In this document: positions 27,785-37,372 of the stretch, piece by piece
How the letters are laid out: each line of letters starts with the position of its first letter
Position numbering within the stretch: the stretch's first letter is position 1
Source: Lepidostoma basale
Lineage: Eukaryota > Arthropoda > Insecta > Trichoptera > Lepidostomatidae
Direction: 5' to 3'
Assembly: GCA_022606425.2 (NCBI GenBank)
Contig: JAHDVF020000863.1
Location: forward strand, 62,001 to 126,000
DNA length: 64,000 nt
Translations under genes and position numbers: made by a program
Notes under the pieces: generated by a model
What the model saw: only the letters and a program-made list of their open reading frames with translations
What the model was told of the DNA's origin: nothing
Database searches by the model: none

Positions 27785-27975
27785 ATCATTTAGTATAAAC
27801 CACTTTATTTGAGGAAGTAGGGCCAACCGGTTTCACTCTGTAGCTAGCTCACTCAGAGCTATACACAAACTGTCAGTCAATCAAGTAGTTTTTGTATAGG
27901 CCTGAGGAAGCTCGCCACGGAGTAAAACCGGTTGGCGCTACTTACTCAAATAAAGTGGTGATACTAAGTGATAAT
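27785..27975. repeat. HH-G inverted pair
   Basis: CCACTTTATTTGAGGAAGTA (27801-) and TACTTACTCAAATAAAGTGG (27939-27958) are inverted. Inside, GGCCAACCGGTTTCACTCTG (left) and CGGAGTAAAACCGGTTGGCG (right) are the ribozyme 3' halves. The left core has two changes (G8 to U, A9 to G). Confidence 0.7.
27902..27933 (+). ncRNA. Hammerhead ribozyme-like motif (HH-G)
   Basis: CUGAGGA at 27902-27908 is a valid CUGANGA core, followed by extra A, stem II GCUC/GAGU (one G-U pair), AAAA for GAAA, stem III CCGG at 27928-27931, and UU at 27932-27933. The G12 change suggests low activity. Confidence 0.55.
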
Positions 27976-28465
27976 GTAATTAATTAAACTTTTTCTTATA
28001 TGAAAATCTAAGGTTGATGTTAGGCATTTAAATAATCAGGTTATGAATGGTTTCATTTTGCGAATAGTTTGATTTCATTATGCCAATGATTTAATTTGGT
28101 AAAGAAATTTATAAAAACCGTTTCGTTAATCAATTTGAAATCAAATTGGATCAAACAAAACGTATTGTCCGCTTTCATATCGTGAGTTGATTATTTGTTA
28201 AAAATATATATTCGTTGACGGCTTTGTTTGTTTTGGGTAGCTAAAAGCATTGAATTTCAATCAATTCCCTGATTCTGATTGTACTAAAAACAATAGGTAC
28301 GCGACTGTTCCATTAACTTTAAAAAATTATCAAGTGGGGTAAATAAAAAAACAAAAGATTATTTGGTGGTTTTTGTGGCCAGAAAAGTATTTATTTTTCG
28401 GAAGTAATTATTTTTATGGGATATAAAAAAATCTACAAAATTCGTTTTATTTTAAAATCTAATCT
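27976..28465. other. No gene seen
   Basis: AT-rich sequence with no family match. Confidence 0.4.
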
Positions 28466-28468
28466 ATG

Positions 28469-28680
28469 ACGACCTTCATGACCGAGTGGTAAGTGCTTTG
28501 ACTGCAATCCCGAAGGTCCTGGGTTTGATTCCCGGCAATGGCGGTGTGATTGTGGCACTGTTTTTGGTCTGGTGTAGAATGAACGAGAATCAATGTGATA
28601 GCTATATACCCTTAACGTCGATTTGGCTTGCGCTGTAATGATGTAAAGAGCGATTCAACAAAATAATAATAATAATAAGT
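28469..28680 (+). mobile_element. SINE1, tRNA-derived, complete
   Basis: GACCTTCATGACCGAGTGG (A box), a tRNA-sized gap, GGTTTGATTCCCGG (B box), then GGTGTGATTGTGGCACTG, a conserved body with CGATTTGGCTTGCGCTGTAA and AAAGAGCGATTCAACAAAAT, and an (AAT)n tail at 28661-28677. Length is about 210 bp. It is transcribed in principle by pol III, with no coding potential. Confidence 0.85.
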
Positions 28681-29484
28681 CTGAAGAGTCAAAAAAAATG
28701 TTCAGTATCACACATTTAAAAATAAATATATTTAAAGAACTTAAACGAAGAAAACAAAACATAAAATTTCATCAAAAAATCAAAGGCAAAAGGTCGCATT
28801 GAAATTAAAATTAATAAGATGATATGCTTACGCCTGTATTGCTTTAAAACGCAATCAAAAGAAAAATGTTTGTATTGACTAGAATATTTAAAATAAATGT
28901 TTTTTGGGGTGAAAAAATCGGACATTGTTCGATGGAATAGATTCATATGAAGGTACTAAAAGGACCATGTAGCAAGAATGGATGTCAAATGGTACGTCAT
29001 TCATATGAATGAAACTACGTTCAAAAGACTTGTCTTCCTAAATCTAACCTCTTCTCATGCAATTCTTTTCTCTGATTTGTATAATATTTTATCTATTCTT
29101 TAAAGATGCCTTCATTAAAATACAGTTTACTGTACTTACTTTTGTAATATCTTTCTAGAGAATAAAATTATTTAATTGATTGATAGTGAAAGACTCGCTT
29201 ACTTAGCTTACGAAATCCCTTCTTAACACTTTACACCTGGAAGACCACATAAAATCACGTTACATGTTTAACACATCGTCACATATATTCAAATAAAAAA
29301 ATATGATATAAAAGACAGAGTTTTTATTTGTCTAACAAATTTAAAACACGTTAAAAAATCATGCTTTTGAACTCTAAATAAATTAACTGTGGTCTACAGA
29401 CCACCGTAATTTTTTTATTATGTATACAACAGGTCGTTTAAACCCAATTACTGTAAACACGTTTTTTTAGCTATTATTATAAAT
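28681..29484. other. No gene seen
   Basis: A minus-strand frame at 28716-28946 has no recognisable motif. The stretch is AT-rich throughout. Confidence 0.4.
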
Positions 29485-29655
29485 TGATTCTCGTGGTATG
29501 TGATAGGTAGCCAATCTATCTTTATTTTATTGTCACGTGAATTCTACACCAGACCAAAGACACTGTGACAATCACAGTGCCATCGCCGGGAATCAAACCT
29601 GGGACCTTCGGTAAGGAAGTCAGAGCTCTTACCACTCTGCAACGAAGGTCGTCAT
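29485..29655 (-). mobile_element. SINE1 copy, 3' truncated
   Basis: On the minus strand: GACCTTCGTTGCAGAGTGG, then GGTTTGATTCCCGGCGATG, CACTGTGATTGTCACAGTG, TCTGGTGTAGAATTCACGTG and body to about 29485. The short frame at 29565 is only SINE read-through. Confidence 0.8.
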
Positions 29656-29889
29656 TTTATTCTGAATATTTGTATATTTGTACATTTGTACTATTGTATA
29701 TTTGTGCCATCTGCATTTTGTTTTCAGTTATATACTCGTACATGTTACACTTTATATTCAAATTATTTATGTTGTTGATTGAAATTTCTTGGTAGAAGTT
29801 CATTGTAAATAATGAAAATAAAAAAAAATTATTAAGAATTTTTCTATGTTTATTTTGAGTGTAAAATCTACTTATTAATTTTCGTCTTC

Positions 29890-29921
29890 GACCGGTTTCG
29901 GCAGCTCGCTGCCATCTTCAG
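29890..29921 (-). ncRNA. Hammerhead ribozyme (HH-A, left)
   Basis: On the minus strand the core CUGAAGA (29921-29915) is canonical, followed by extra U, a perfect stem II GGCAG/CUGCC with CGAG loop, GAAA (29899-29896), stem III CCGG (29895-29892) and UC (29891-29890). A regular stem I is not evident. Confidence 0.75.
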
Positions 29922-29928
29922 CTCATCC

Positions 29929-29960
29929 CAGAAGATGGCAGCGAGCTGCCGAAACCGGTC
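29929..29960 (+). ncRNA. Hammerhead ribozyme-like motif (HH-A, right)
   Basis: Identical to the left motif except that U4 of the core is A (CAGAAGA at 29929-29935). Stem II is 29937-29941 with 29946-29950, GAAA 29951-29954, CCGG 29955-29958, UC 29959-29960. Confidence 0.65.
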
Positions 29961-30179
29961 GAAGACGAAAATTAATAAATAGATTTTACACTAAAAATAA
30001 ACTATTAATTAATTCTTAATAATTTTATTTTATTTTCATTATTCTCTTTATATTCAATTTATTTTTTCGTATTTATGAGTATGTAAAACTCATTTCCCAC
30101 GTTGAATAATGAATACTGATATCTGTATTTTCTGTAATAAATGTTCTCCCTCCATTATTTTGAAATTGGAATTCCTGAA

Positions 30180-30545
30180 TGCGTGTGATTGGTGAACACA
30201 TTCCAACCTATAATAGCCACGGCATATGGAGGCACTCATTCCCTGCTCGACTGAATTTCAGTCATTTTCACATTGCCCATTCACCGACGCGACTAAGTTG
30301 GCTTGACTGAATCTCTTTGCGACTCAACGGACTGACGGAAGTAATCAGCATATGCCAAATGTGGATGAAAGGGTTTAATACGAGGCAGTATTGCTGCAAT
30401 TGCTCTTTGGTTTATTGGTCGACTGATTCTCGTATTGCAGTCATTGATTGTATTCGGAGCGTGAGGGGAAACCCCCACAAAAGCTTATTCACCGCTCCCT
30501 CAATCACAATACTGAGTTGTCAATATTCAACCCTCCGTGAAACAT
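30180..30545. other. Compositionally distinct stretch, unrecognised
   Basis: About 365 bp with more balanced base composition than the surroundings and open frames on both strands (76 codons plus, 61 codons minus). I see no family motif and no repeat match within the window. It could be host single-copy DNA. Confidence 0.35.
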
Positions 30546-30717
30546 AAGGCTTTATTTTTCATCTTTATTTATGACTTTTGATTAATTTCTTCTATATTCA
30601 CTCAGGAAATCGAAAACAAAATTTGTTTATTTTCCACAAAATATAAAAAAAAACTCCATCTTAAATATATAATAAAAATTTATAATAAAAATTAAACAAA
30701 GAAATTCAAACGATTTT

Positions 30718-30865
30718 ACTGAAATCTCTTGATGGAAGTTCATTTTAAATAATAATTAAATAAAACGATGTTTTTTAACTACTTCCACTTTTGTCTTTTG
30801 TCTTTAGCGACCGGTTTTGCCAGGCTCGCTGGCATCGACAAACTGGATCACCAGTTATAAACAAT
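30718..30865 (-). repeat. HH-B unit with ribozyme relic
   Basis: Body AATAAAACGATG (30760-) and CTACTTCCACTTTTGTC lead into GCGACCGGTTTTGCCAGGCT (30809-). On the minus strand: UUGUCGA (for CUGUCGA), extra U, stem II GCCAG/CUGGC, AAAA, CCGG and UC. It ends in a CTGGATCACCAG palindrome. Confidence 0.6.
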
Positions 30866-31000
30866 TACATACATTATAAACGAAGAAAGATTTGTCATTT
30901 AAAATTCGATACAATAATTTAAATTTAAAAATTAACCTGGGCTAATTGTAATCATTATTTTTTTATCAGTAAGAATAAATAATATTAAACAATAATAATA
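30866..31000. other. Short unannotated spacer
   Basis: AT-rich DNA up to the TA target of the mariner insertion (30999-31000). Confidence 0.4.
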
Positions 31001-32118
31001 TTAGGTCCTTACATATGAAATTGGCGTTTTGTATGGGAGGAACATAAAGTTGACTGCCCCATCGGAGGTGAATTTTTTCCCTTGCAAGAAGTTATCCAAA
31101 TTTCGAAAAAAATTGTAATCTGTTGGGGCAAGGCCCGGAGAGTACGGTGGATGTCTTAGACATTCCAATTGAAGCTCTTCTAATTTGATAGCCGTCTGTT
31201 GTGCAGTGTGTGGTCTAGCGTTATCATGAAGCAGCAGTGGCCTAGAGCGATTAACCAGCCTCGGTTGTTTAGCAGCTAGCTTTTCCATCATGGTTTGCAG
31301 TTGCTGACAATAGACATCTGCCGTAATCGTCTGGCCAGATTTAAGAAAGCTGTAGTGAACGACACCAGCACTAGTCCACCAAACGCTCACAAGTAACTTT
31401 TTTGGAGTCAATTTTCGCTTGGGCATGGTTTGGCTGGTTCGGCAGGGTTCAGCCATTGCGATGAGCGCTTCCGATTATCATACAGGATCCACTTTTCATC
31501 ACAGGTAATGATTCGATTCAAAATCCCTTCATTATTGTGCCGGTTGAGTAATGCAATGCAGCAGTCAACGTGCGTTTGTTGATTTGCTTCACTCAATTCG
31601 TGAGGTACCCACCTTTCAAGCTTTTTCACCTTCCCAATTTGCTTCAAGTGGATTAAAACAGTTTTATCACTAACACCGCAGCCTGCAGCTAACTCGGACG
31701 TGGTTTGCGATGGATCCGCTTCCACAATAGCCTTCAATTCTTCATTATCAACTTTGGTCTCCGGCCGTCCACGGGGATTGTTCTGCAGGTTGAAATTTCC
31801 AGAACGAAAACGTTGGAACCAAAAACGCACTGTGTTTTTGGTTCCAACGCCAAAACGCCGTTTCTGCACCGCTGGTGCCACGGTGGAACTCGTACTCGTA
31901 AATAACGCGATATTTTAAGTTTTCCATTTTGTAAACTGAGCTACGCAAAGAAAAAAAAAACAATTGATGAAAAAACAAATGAATTATAATTTTCGAAACA
32001 CAAATACTTGAGTAAATAGCTGTGTAAATTTGAATTTGGAATTCCTAACCAAAGAGAAGATATTTGAGATCAAAGTTGCCAGTACGGCAAAACGCCAATT
32101 TCATATGTAAGGACCTAA
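31001..32118 (-). mobile_element. mariner element, 1118 bp, perfect 31-bp TIRs
   Basis: The ends are perfectly inverted for 31 bp: TTAGGTCCTTACATATGA... at 31001-31031 and its complement at 32088-32118. Both sides carry TA (30999-31000, 32119-32120), the Tc1/mariner target duplication. Clean ends suggest a fairly recent insertion, yet the gene inside is deleted and frameshifted, so it probably moved as a non-autonomous copy. Intact relatives are about 1.3 kb. Confidence 0.92.
31040..31927 (-). pseudogene. mariner transposase pseudogene (D,D34D)
   Basis: Mariner transposase cuts and inserts at TA. Start ATG at 31927 gives MENLKYRVIYEYEF. A deletion and frame change near 31880 then leads to TVRFWFQRFRSGNF, RGRPETKVDNEELK (second helix-turn-helix) and CDEKWILYDN with the first catalytic Asp. 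A second frameshift lies near 31420-31440. LLLHDNARPHTA and HPPYSPGLAPTDYNFF hold the second and third Asp, with exactly 34 residues between them, the mariner D34D signature. After KKFTSDGAVN the frame jumps into the terminal repeat, so the normal C-terminal ~30-40 residues are lost. I place it with the cecropia/SETMAR-like or rosa-like group, without certainty. Confidence 0.9.
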
Positions 32119-32319
32119 TATAATACATAATGATAACATAAAAACATAAGTAAGATAATTGCGTAGCCTTTCACATTGCATTAATGCTTACACCTAATCT
32201 TAATAAATGGCGCTAGTGTAGATTGAATAAAAAATATGTGAAGTGTTCCTCAACATATTAGCATATATACATCTTTCAAGAAATTGTAAGACGTGGTGGT
32301 CGTAAAAAGGGCGGAGTAG

Positions 32320-32480
32320 GAAATGTTGTATTACATAAAGCGATCACTTAACCCAACCAATGACAGGTCATAAGTCCTGTAAACGCCTTGACCACCATAT
32401 TCTGTTCCCAAAAAAATGAAATAACAATTTACATCTTCGTCTCTATTGAGATAAAATTAATCCTTAAAAATGACTAACCT
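32320..32480 (-). repeat. Long-IR MITE family fragment
   Basis: ACCCAACCAATGACAGGTCA and CATCTTCGTCTCTATTGAGA match the right arm of the element at 6785-7275. The left arm is absent. Confidence 0.65.
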
Positions 32481-32795
32481 GAAATCCAGTATTTGTCTAC
32501 GAGTATTTGTATATAATCAAAATGTTGTATAAAATTGTAATAAAAAAACGTACATTTGAAAAGACATAATTATAATTACATAAGAAGAAAGGAGTAAAAG
32601 AGGAATCTGATTATTAATAATTAATTATTAATCTTCTATATTCGTCTTCACTTTTTGTTATGGATTCATATTTGAATAAATATAACTGCACTTAGTATTT
32701 TAACACCACTTTATTTCACTTTGTTTACAATATTTTTCAATGTACACAATTTCGTACATTTAAAAATATTTTATATTTCTTTTTCTTCTTCTTCT
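32481..32795. other. No gene; MITE terminal sequence to about 32540
   Basis: GTATTTGTCTACGAGTATTT (32491-) continues the MITE end seen at 34240-34270. The rest is AT-rich and unremarkable. Confidence 0.4.
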
Positions 32796-32799
32796 TCTT

Positions 32800-33405
32800 C
32801 TTTTGATAGATCTGACGATCTGTGACACAGAAATCATATCTCGTCGGATGATGAGATCCAGCTGTCCCTCCATCTCTTAGGCGGTCTTCCAGGTGGGCGG
32901 TGTCCGGAAGGGATTTCATAGGCGGCTGTATATGCGAGTCTGTCACCATCCATTCGGGCTACATGGTCCCTCCAGTATCTTCTTCTGGATCTACTCCACT
33001 GAACGATATCCTCTATTTCGCGGGTTTTCCTTATGTCTGCGTTGCGGACACGATTTCGGAGGGTTTTTCCAGTAATTGATCTTAGGACCTTCATCTCCGA
33101 TGTTCTAAGTAGTCCCTTGGTTCGCACAGTGTCAGCCCGCGTCTCTACAGCGTACGTCATGATGGGTCGCACGCATGTTTTGTATATTCTGATCTTGCTG
33201 TCGATACGCATGTGCTTGTTTTTCCAGACCAGATTCTTCAGGCATCCTGACACGGCAGAGGCTTTACTGACTTGTTCACGTACTTCGGTATAAAGGTCAC
33301 TTTGGCTGCAGATCTCCACTCCCAAATACCTGAAACTCATCACCTGCTCCACAGGTATATCATCAACAGTCAGTTTACATCTTGCAGGTTGCCTAGATAT
33401 AGTGA
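32800..33405 (-). pseudogene. LINE-2 3' copy
   Basis: A 172-codon open frame (33352-32837) reads VMSFRYLGVEICSQSDL, then RIYKTCVRPIMTYAVETRA, EIEDIVQWSRSRRRYWRDH and HRPPGRPPKRWRDSWISSS. It corresponds to the region after the RT active site (thumb and C-terminus) of an endonuclease-reverse transcriptase LINE. The catalytic domain is missing by 5' truncation. A tail of CTTCTTCTTCTTCTTCTTTT on the plus strand is the (AAG)n end. It is near-identical to 52870-53480, so it is young. Confidence 0.85.
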
Positions 33406-33730
33406 TTTTATATTTAATATTTAATATTTTATTTTATATTTATAATTTAAAATTTTTATATTTGGTTAAGTTCACATTGCCGCGGAAGCCAATCGGGGTG
33501 TATTATATACGAGTACATACATATGGACGTAAATGGCGGGAAACATTGTTAAGCTAAAAGCACGAAAACTGCCGCAGAGCGGGCATTTTGAAAATAATTA
33601 TTTATTTTTGGTTGTGGTTAGGGAAGGCGAGCAACACGTTTATAGATTTCTCTCTGATAAACTGAACAGGAATTTATTTTTAGAAATATACCTTGATTTT
33701 CAGCTCAACTTGTTGACTCAACAGAATATG
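33406..33730. other. Unrecognised stretch with an 81-codon frame
   Basis: The plus-strand frame 33533-33778 begins MAGNIVKLKARKLPQSGHF and continues FLVVVREGEQHVYRF and KLNRNLFLEIYLDFQLN before it runs into MITE sequence at about 33730. I do not recognise it. It may be a decayed exon or chance. Confidence 0.25.
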
Positions 33731-33960
33731 GTGATCGAGGTGTTTACAGGACTTATGATCTGTCATTGGTTGGGTTAAGCGCATGCTTTATATAACACAA
33801 CATTCCCAATTCCACTTTCTTACGACCACCATATCTGACAAATTTTTGGAAGTTATATATATATGTTAATATGTAACACCAAACTTAACATGTTAGTTTC
33901 AATTTACACACTAGCGCCATCTATAAAGTTGAATTTAAGCATTTAGCAGAAGATCTTTTT
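33727..33960 (+). repeat. Long-IR MITE family, left-arm copy
   Basis: AATATGGTGATCGAGGTGTT and GTCATTGGTTGGGTTAAGCG match the left arm at 6830-6890. Confidence 0.65.
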
Positions 33961-34059
33961 ACCAACGCAATGTGAAAGGCTACCGCCATTAACGTATTGC
34001 TAGTTAACGCCTGGCGATGTCACTCCAATTTATATGCTATAACTTGGACCAGTTTTTGT

Positions 34060-34290
34060 TTTTACAACATTTTGAATGTATAAAAATACTTGTAGACGAA
34101 TACTGGATTTTACCCATTGCGGGTTATCAGAATATGGTGATCAAGGATGCCCTCGATCACCATATTCTGTTTCCAATTTGCATCTTCGTCTCTATTGAGA
34201 TACAATTAATCCTTGAATTGATAACCCGAAATTGGTAAAATACAGTATTCGTCTTCAAGTATTTGTATATAATACATTCAAAATATTATA
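34060..34290. repeat. Short hairpin form of the long-IR MITE
   Basis: GAATGTATAAAAATACTTG (34073-) mirrors CAAGTATTTGTATATAATAC (34256-), and ATATGGTGATCAAGGATG mirrors CGATCACCATATTCTG. The loop is only a few bases. It also contains the CATCTTCGTCTCTATTGAGA block. Confidence 0.7.
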
Positions 34291-34590
34291 TCAACTTGTT
34301 GACGTTATTTATATTCAAAAGCTTATGTTAATCGATTTATTTTATTTGCAATATTTGCAATCAATGACTAAGGAAGACATTGCTTGAAAAGCGAAAAAAA
34401 TCGAAGCAGCTGCATGTGTTTACCGGCTCCTTAGATATTCATAGGCCAATAGACTCAACTTAACTTAACGCCATGTAAGCAGAAATGGCGAAGTGAGCGT
34501 CATAAAATTAACATTTTAATGGAAATATACTATGGGATTAAGGCTTACATGATTAAATAAAACAGATTCACTATACACAACAACAAAAAC
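34291..34590. other. No gene seen
   Basis: Nothing recognised. Confidence 0.4.
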
Positions 34591-34594
34591 AAAA

Positions 34595-35070
34595 CAAATG
34601 TTTCCCTGAAGGGGTAGGGAAAGAGAATAGACGGCCAAACTACTCGATCTTGACACACCCTTCTAGCCTCCTCCACATTCATACAGCAAGTCATACACGT
34701 ACGTCGATTCTTCTAATTTTAATTCGATTCTAACGTGGCCGACCTTTAGAAATTAATTAATTTGGTTATGCCAAGTATTCCCCGATCTTCCACGACTACT
34801 CCACGTATACTCTCTTAACTATTCTTTATTCATCCATGCGTCCATATAGACCATCGCAGCGATCCTTTCATGATTTTGATCATAATACTTTCTTCCGCTC
34901 AACATTCCTTTCTTATAACAGCATATAAGATTCTGTCGTATATCCTTTAACTCCACATACATCTAAGGTATCTCACCATTACCGCATTTATTCTGCTATT
35001 ATCGATTTTCTGCCAGTTTCATGCTCCACTTCCATACATCAGGGTTGGTACGAAAAATCCATTGTGAACG
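34595..35070 (-). mobile_element. LINE-1 3' copy, decayed
   Basis: The complement of the LINE-1 end (TTTCCCTGAAGGGGTAGG) is followed by the complement of RACMT, KTW, MERM, SLR and WQKIDN-type sequence up to CCATTGTGAACGGCCATG at about 35062. No open frame remains. Confidence 0.7.
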
Positions 35071-35074
35071 GCCA

Positions 35075-35780
35075 TGTATTTTTATTAATTAGAATTTGTT
35101 GTAAAAGCGACATATTATATAATTTAGAAAAAAATAATTCAAACACTTGCGTGTAATTTTTTTTCAAGTTAATTTAAGAGTACATTGCTATATATATATA
35201 ATAGTCAATTAAGAATATTTGTAACGTTAATTATATCATATAGTGTATAATGTTAAATAGTGAAACTCATTTGTACTTACTTACTTTTGATGTTAAAAGG
35301 AAAACTTGTACATATAAAAAATTAATTGGAATTCCAGAATGTTTTTGAATGTCTTTAATTTTCAGATGTTTTGAGTTAAAATTCAAAATGAATTTTGTAT
35401 TAAATATTGTTTCCATGGTATCATAGCCTGGGGGGATTTTCAGTTAATGTCAAATATTTGTATTGAATGGCGCTTTTTAAGTAATTAAATAAGGCTTTTC
35501 GTGTTCTTAATTACAACCTTTTTAATTAATTAAGTGTTATGAAGTGTGTACAGCAGGGAAAATATAAGGCAGAAAGTGTTTCATTTACGAAGTAATATTC
35601 ACTTAGTGATAGCGTGTTTAAACGTGATACAGCAACTTGTATTTAAATGTAATAAAATATAACTGTAAGAGATACATTACATACGCATGTGACAGGCTAT
35701 TTTATCAAGCACTATAAAACATAATAATCTAGTGATTACACGAATAAAATAACTCTAAATAAATTGATCAATTTTTTTTT
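35075..35780. other. No gene seen
   Basis: AT-rich sequence without family matches. Confidence 0.4.
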
Positions 35781-35782
35781 AT

Positions 35783-35938
35783 CAAAGTGGCGATGAGGTT
35801 CGCAACCCATCACATCGCGTCTCTCGCGGGGGCGAAAAGATATGGATGGAGTGCCGCATCGGTTAAAGTGTGGCAGTCCATTCTTTCTGCCTACGCTTTC
35901 GGGGAGACGGCGTGATGGTTGGATAGTTAGTTAGTTAA
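35783..35938 (+). mobile_element. SINE2 copy
   Basis: AAAGTGGCGATGAGGTTCGC, GAGTGCCGCATCGGTTAAAG and GGAGACGGCGTGATGGTTGG with a GTTAGTTAGTT tail give a near-full short-form copy. Confidence 0.8.
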
Positions 35939-36200
35939 ATTTATCAATTTAAAAAATGAAATATACTAATTCCAAGGATTTGCATTAATGGTTATAGAAT
36001 TTATTATTCAATTTACAATACGAGCAGCAAATAGCTCATTAGGAGAAGGATTATTTTCGTGTCCAGCTTTAAACCAAAGTACCCTGTATCAGAAGCCAAG
36101 ATTTCAGATCTTCTAAAAGATCTTTACTAATGTTGATGAAAACTTCCGTTTTACAATAGTTTAATCTCATTTTATTTATGTGGCATTTATGCTCATACTA
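35939..36200. other. No gene seen
   Basis: Nothing recognised. Confidence 0.35.
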
Positions 36201-36202
36201 GG

Positions 36203-36365
36203 ACATTATCAAAAATATCGTGGCAGAGTATTAACAGCTCTGACAGCCATACGGAAGATCCCTGGTTCGATTCCCGGCGATGATATTGTGATTGTCACAC
36301 TGTCTTTAGTCTGGTGTAGAATTCACGTGCCAATAAAATTGCAATTGATAAGCTACTTATAAAGC
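36203..36365 (+). mobile_element. SINE1 copy, decayed head
   Basis: ATATCGTGGCAGAGTATTAA (A-box side) and GGTTCGATTCCCGGCGATG (B box), then GTGATTGTCACACTG and TGGTGTAGAATTCACGTG follow SINE1 order. The 3' half is missing. Confidence 0.7.
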
Positions 36366-36511
36366 CCAATAAAGTGGCGTAAAAGCAAATTATTAGTGTA
36401 TTAATATAAGATTTAATATTATATTTTTTTATGACAGTTCCCAAAATAATAATTATAACTTAAATCGTTATGAAAGACTTATTTATTACAGGTCATCTTG
36501 ATTAACTTAAC

Positions 36512-36660
36512 TTACTAAACAACCATCACGCCGTCTTTCCGAAGGGGTAGACAGAAATAATGTACATTTTTCTCGATTCCTCAACATTAATACATCTTGT
36601 CAAGCACGCACGTCGATTTCTCATATTTCTCATGTGGCCGACATTCAATATTGGCTTTTA
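36512..36660 (-). mobile_element. LINE-1 3'-end fragment
   Basis: The complement of the tail and hairpin (CATCACGCCGTCTTTCCGAA), then the RACMT and HVRS region, then truncation. Confidence 0.65.
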
Positions 36661-37320
36661 TTTTAAAGAAAAAAAAGTTTTATACCATAATGAGGTCTAA
36701 TTGTGGTAAGCTTATCTATGATAATGTGTCATTGTGATAGGGCTTCCTGTTTCAGAGAATTGCGCATAGAAATTAATAAACTTTGCGCATAGAAATTAAT
36801 ACTACATTATAATCATATCGGAAAGAAACATCTGACATTTTAGTACGCTACTAAACATACATCTATTACCATGTTGTAGGATGTTTTTCTCTAAAATAAA
36901 TTATGATTTTTTAATGTGAAGTTTGATTATGAATTATTATAAATATATAAATAAATTGGTTTAAAAACTCTCCATATTTAATAAATAGTGCATAAAAACA
37001 ACCGGTTTCAATAACATTGAATTAAACATGTGAGATCAATGAAGATTGTGTTTAATATATTAATAACTATTTAATTAAACGATTTGTTATTGTTATATAA
37101 AAAAACTAAAAACAAAAGAAACAAATATTGATAATAAAATTATAAATATAATATATTTGTGGATACAAATTAACATAAAAAATAATATATTATAGTGTGT
37201 TTTTTATTACGTTTGGAGAATGGTTTCAAGGTAAGAAACGTTCATATTTACCACTATATTTGGGGTTAGAAATTTTTAATAAATAAGTATGTAAAATGAA
37301 ATGGTAAATACTTTTTTTAT
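36661..37320. other. No gene seen
   Basis: AT-rich sequence. AACTTTGCGCATAGAAATTAATA-type sequence is duplicated in tandem near 36761-36800. Confidence 0.4.
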
Positions 37321-37322
37321 AT

Positions 37323-37372
37323 TGCTCTGATGAAGCTTGAGTACATGCGAAACTATTTGGCTTAAAATATAA
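37323..37372 (+). repeat. HH-F hammerhead relic
   Basis: The CUGAUGA core (37327-37333) is intact, followed by extra A, stem II GCUUG/CAUGC with one mismatch, GAAA, CUAU (for CUAG) and UU. Stem I GCU/GGC can form. Stem III has lost symmetry. Confidence 0.5.

Larger units (their letters stand above)
29780..30050. repeat. HH-A inverted pair
   Basis: A ~125-bp arm on each side of a 7-bp spacer forms a near-perfect hairpin: TTTTCGTCTTCGACCGGTTT (left, 29879-) and CCGGTCGAAGACGAAAATTA (right, 29955-). Outer bodies contain ATAATGAAAATAAAAAAAAA and its complement. The pair is compact, with ribozymes almost back to back. Confidence 0.85.

Noticed and set aside
28469..28550. tRNA gene
   Set aside because: A and B boxes are present, but the sequence continues into a repeated SINE1 body and the acceptor stem is not closed. 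The same holds for the other SINE1 heads.
31700..31918. Plus-strand frames over the mariner
   Set aside because: Shadows of the minus-strand transposase.
33533..33778. 81-codon frame as a confirmed gene
   Set aside because: No recognisable domain, and its end is MITE sequence. It is kept only as an unrecognised stretch.
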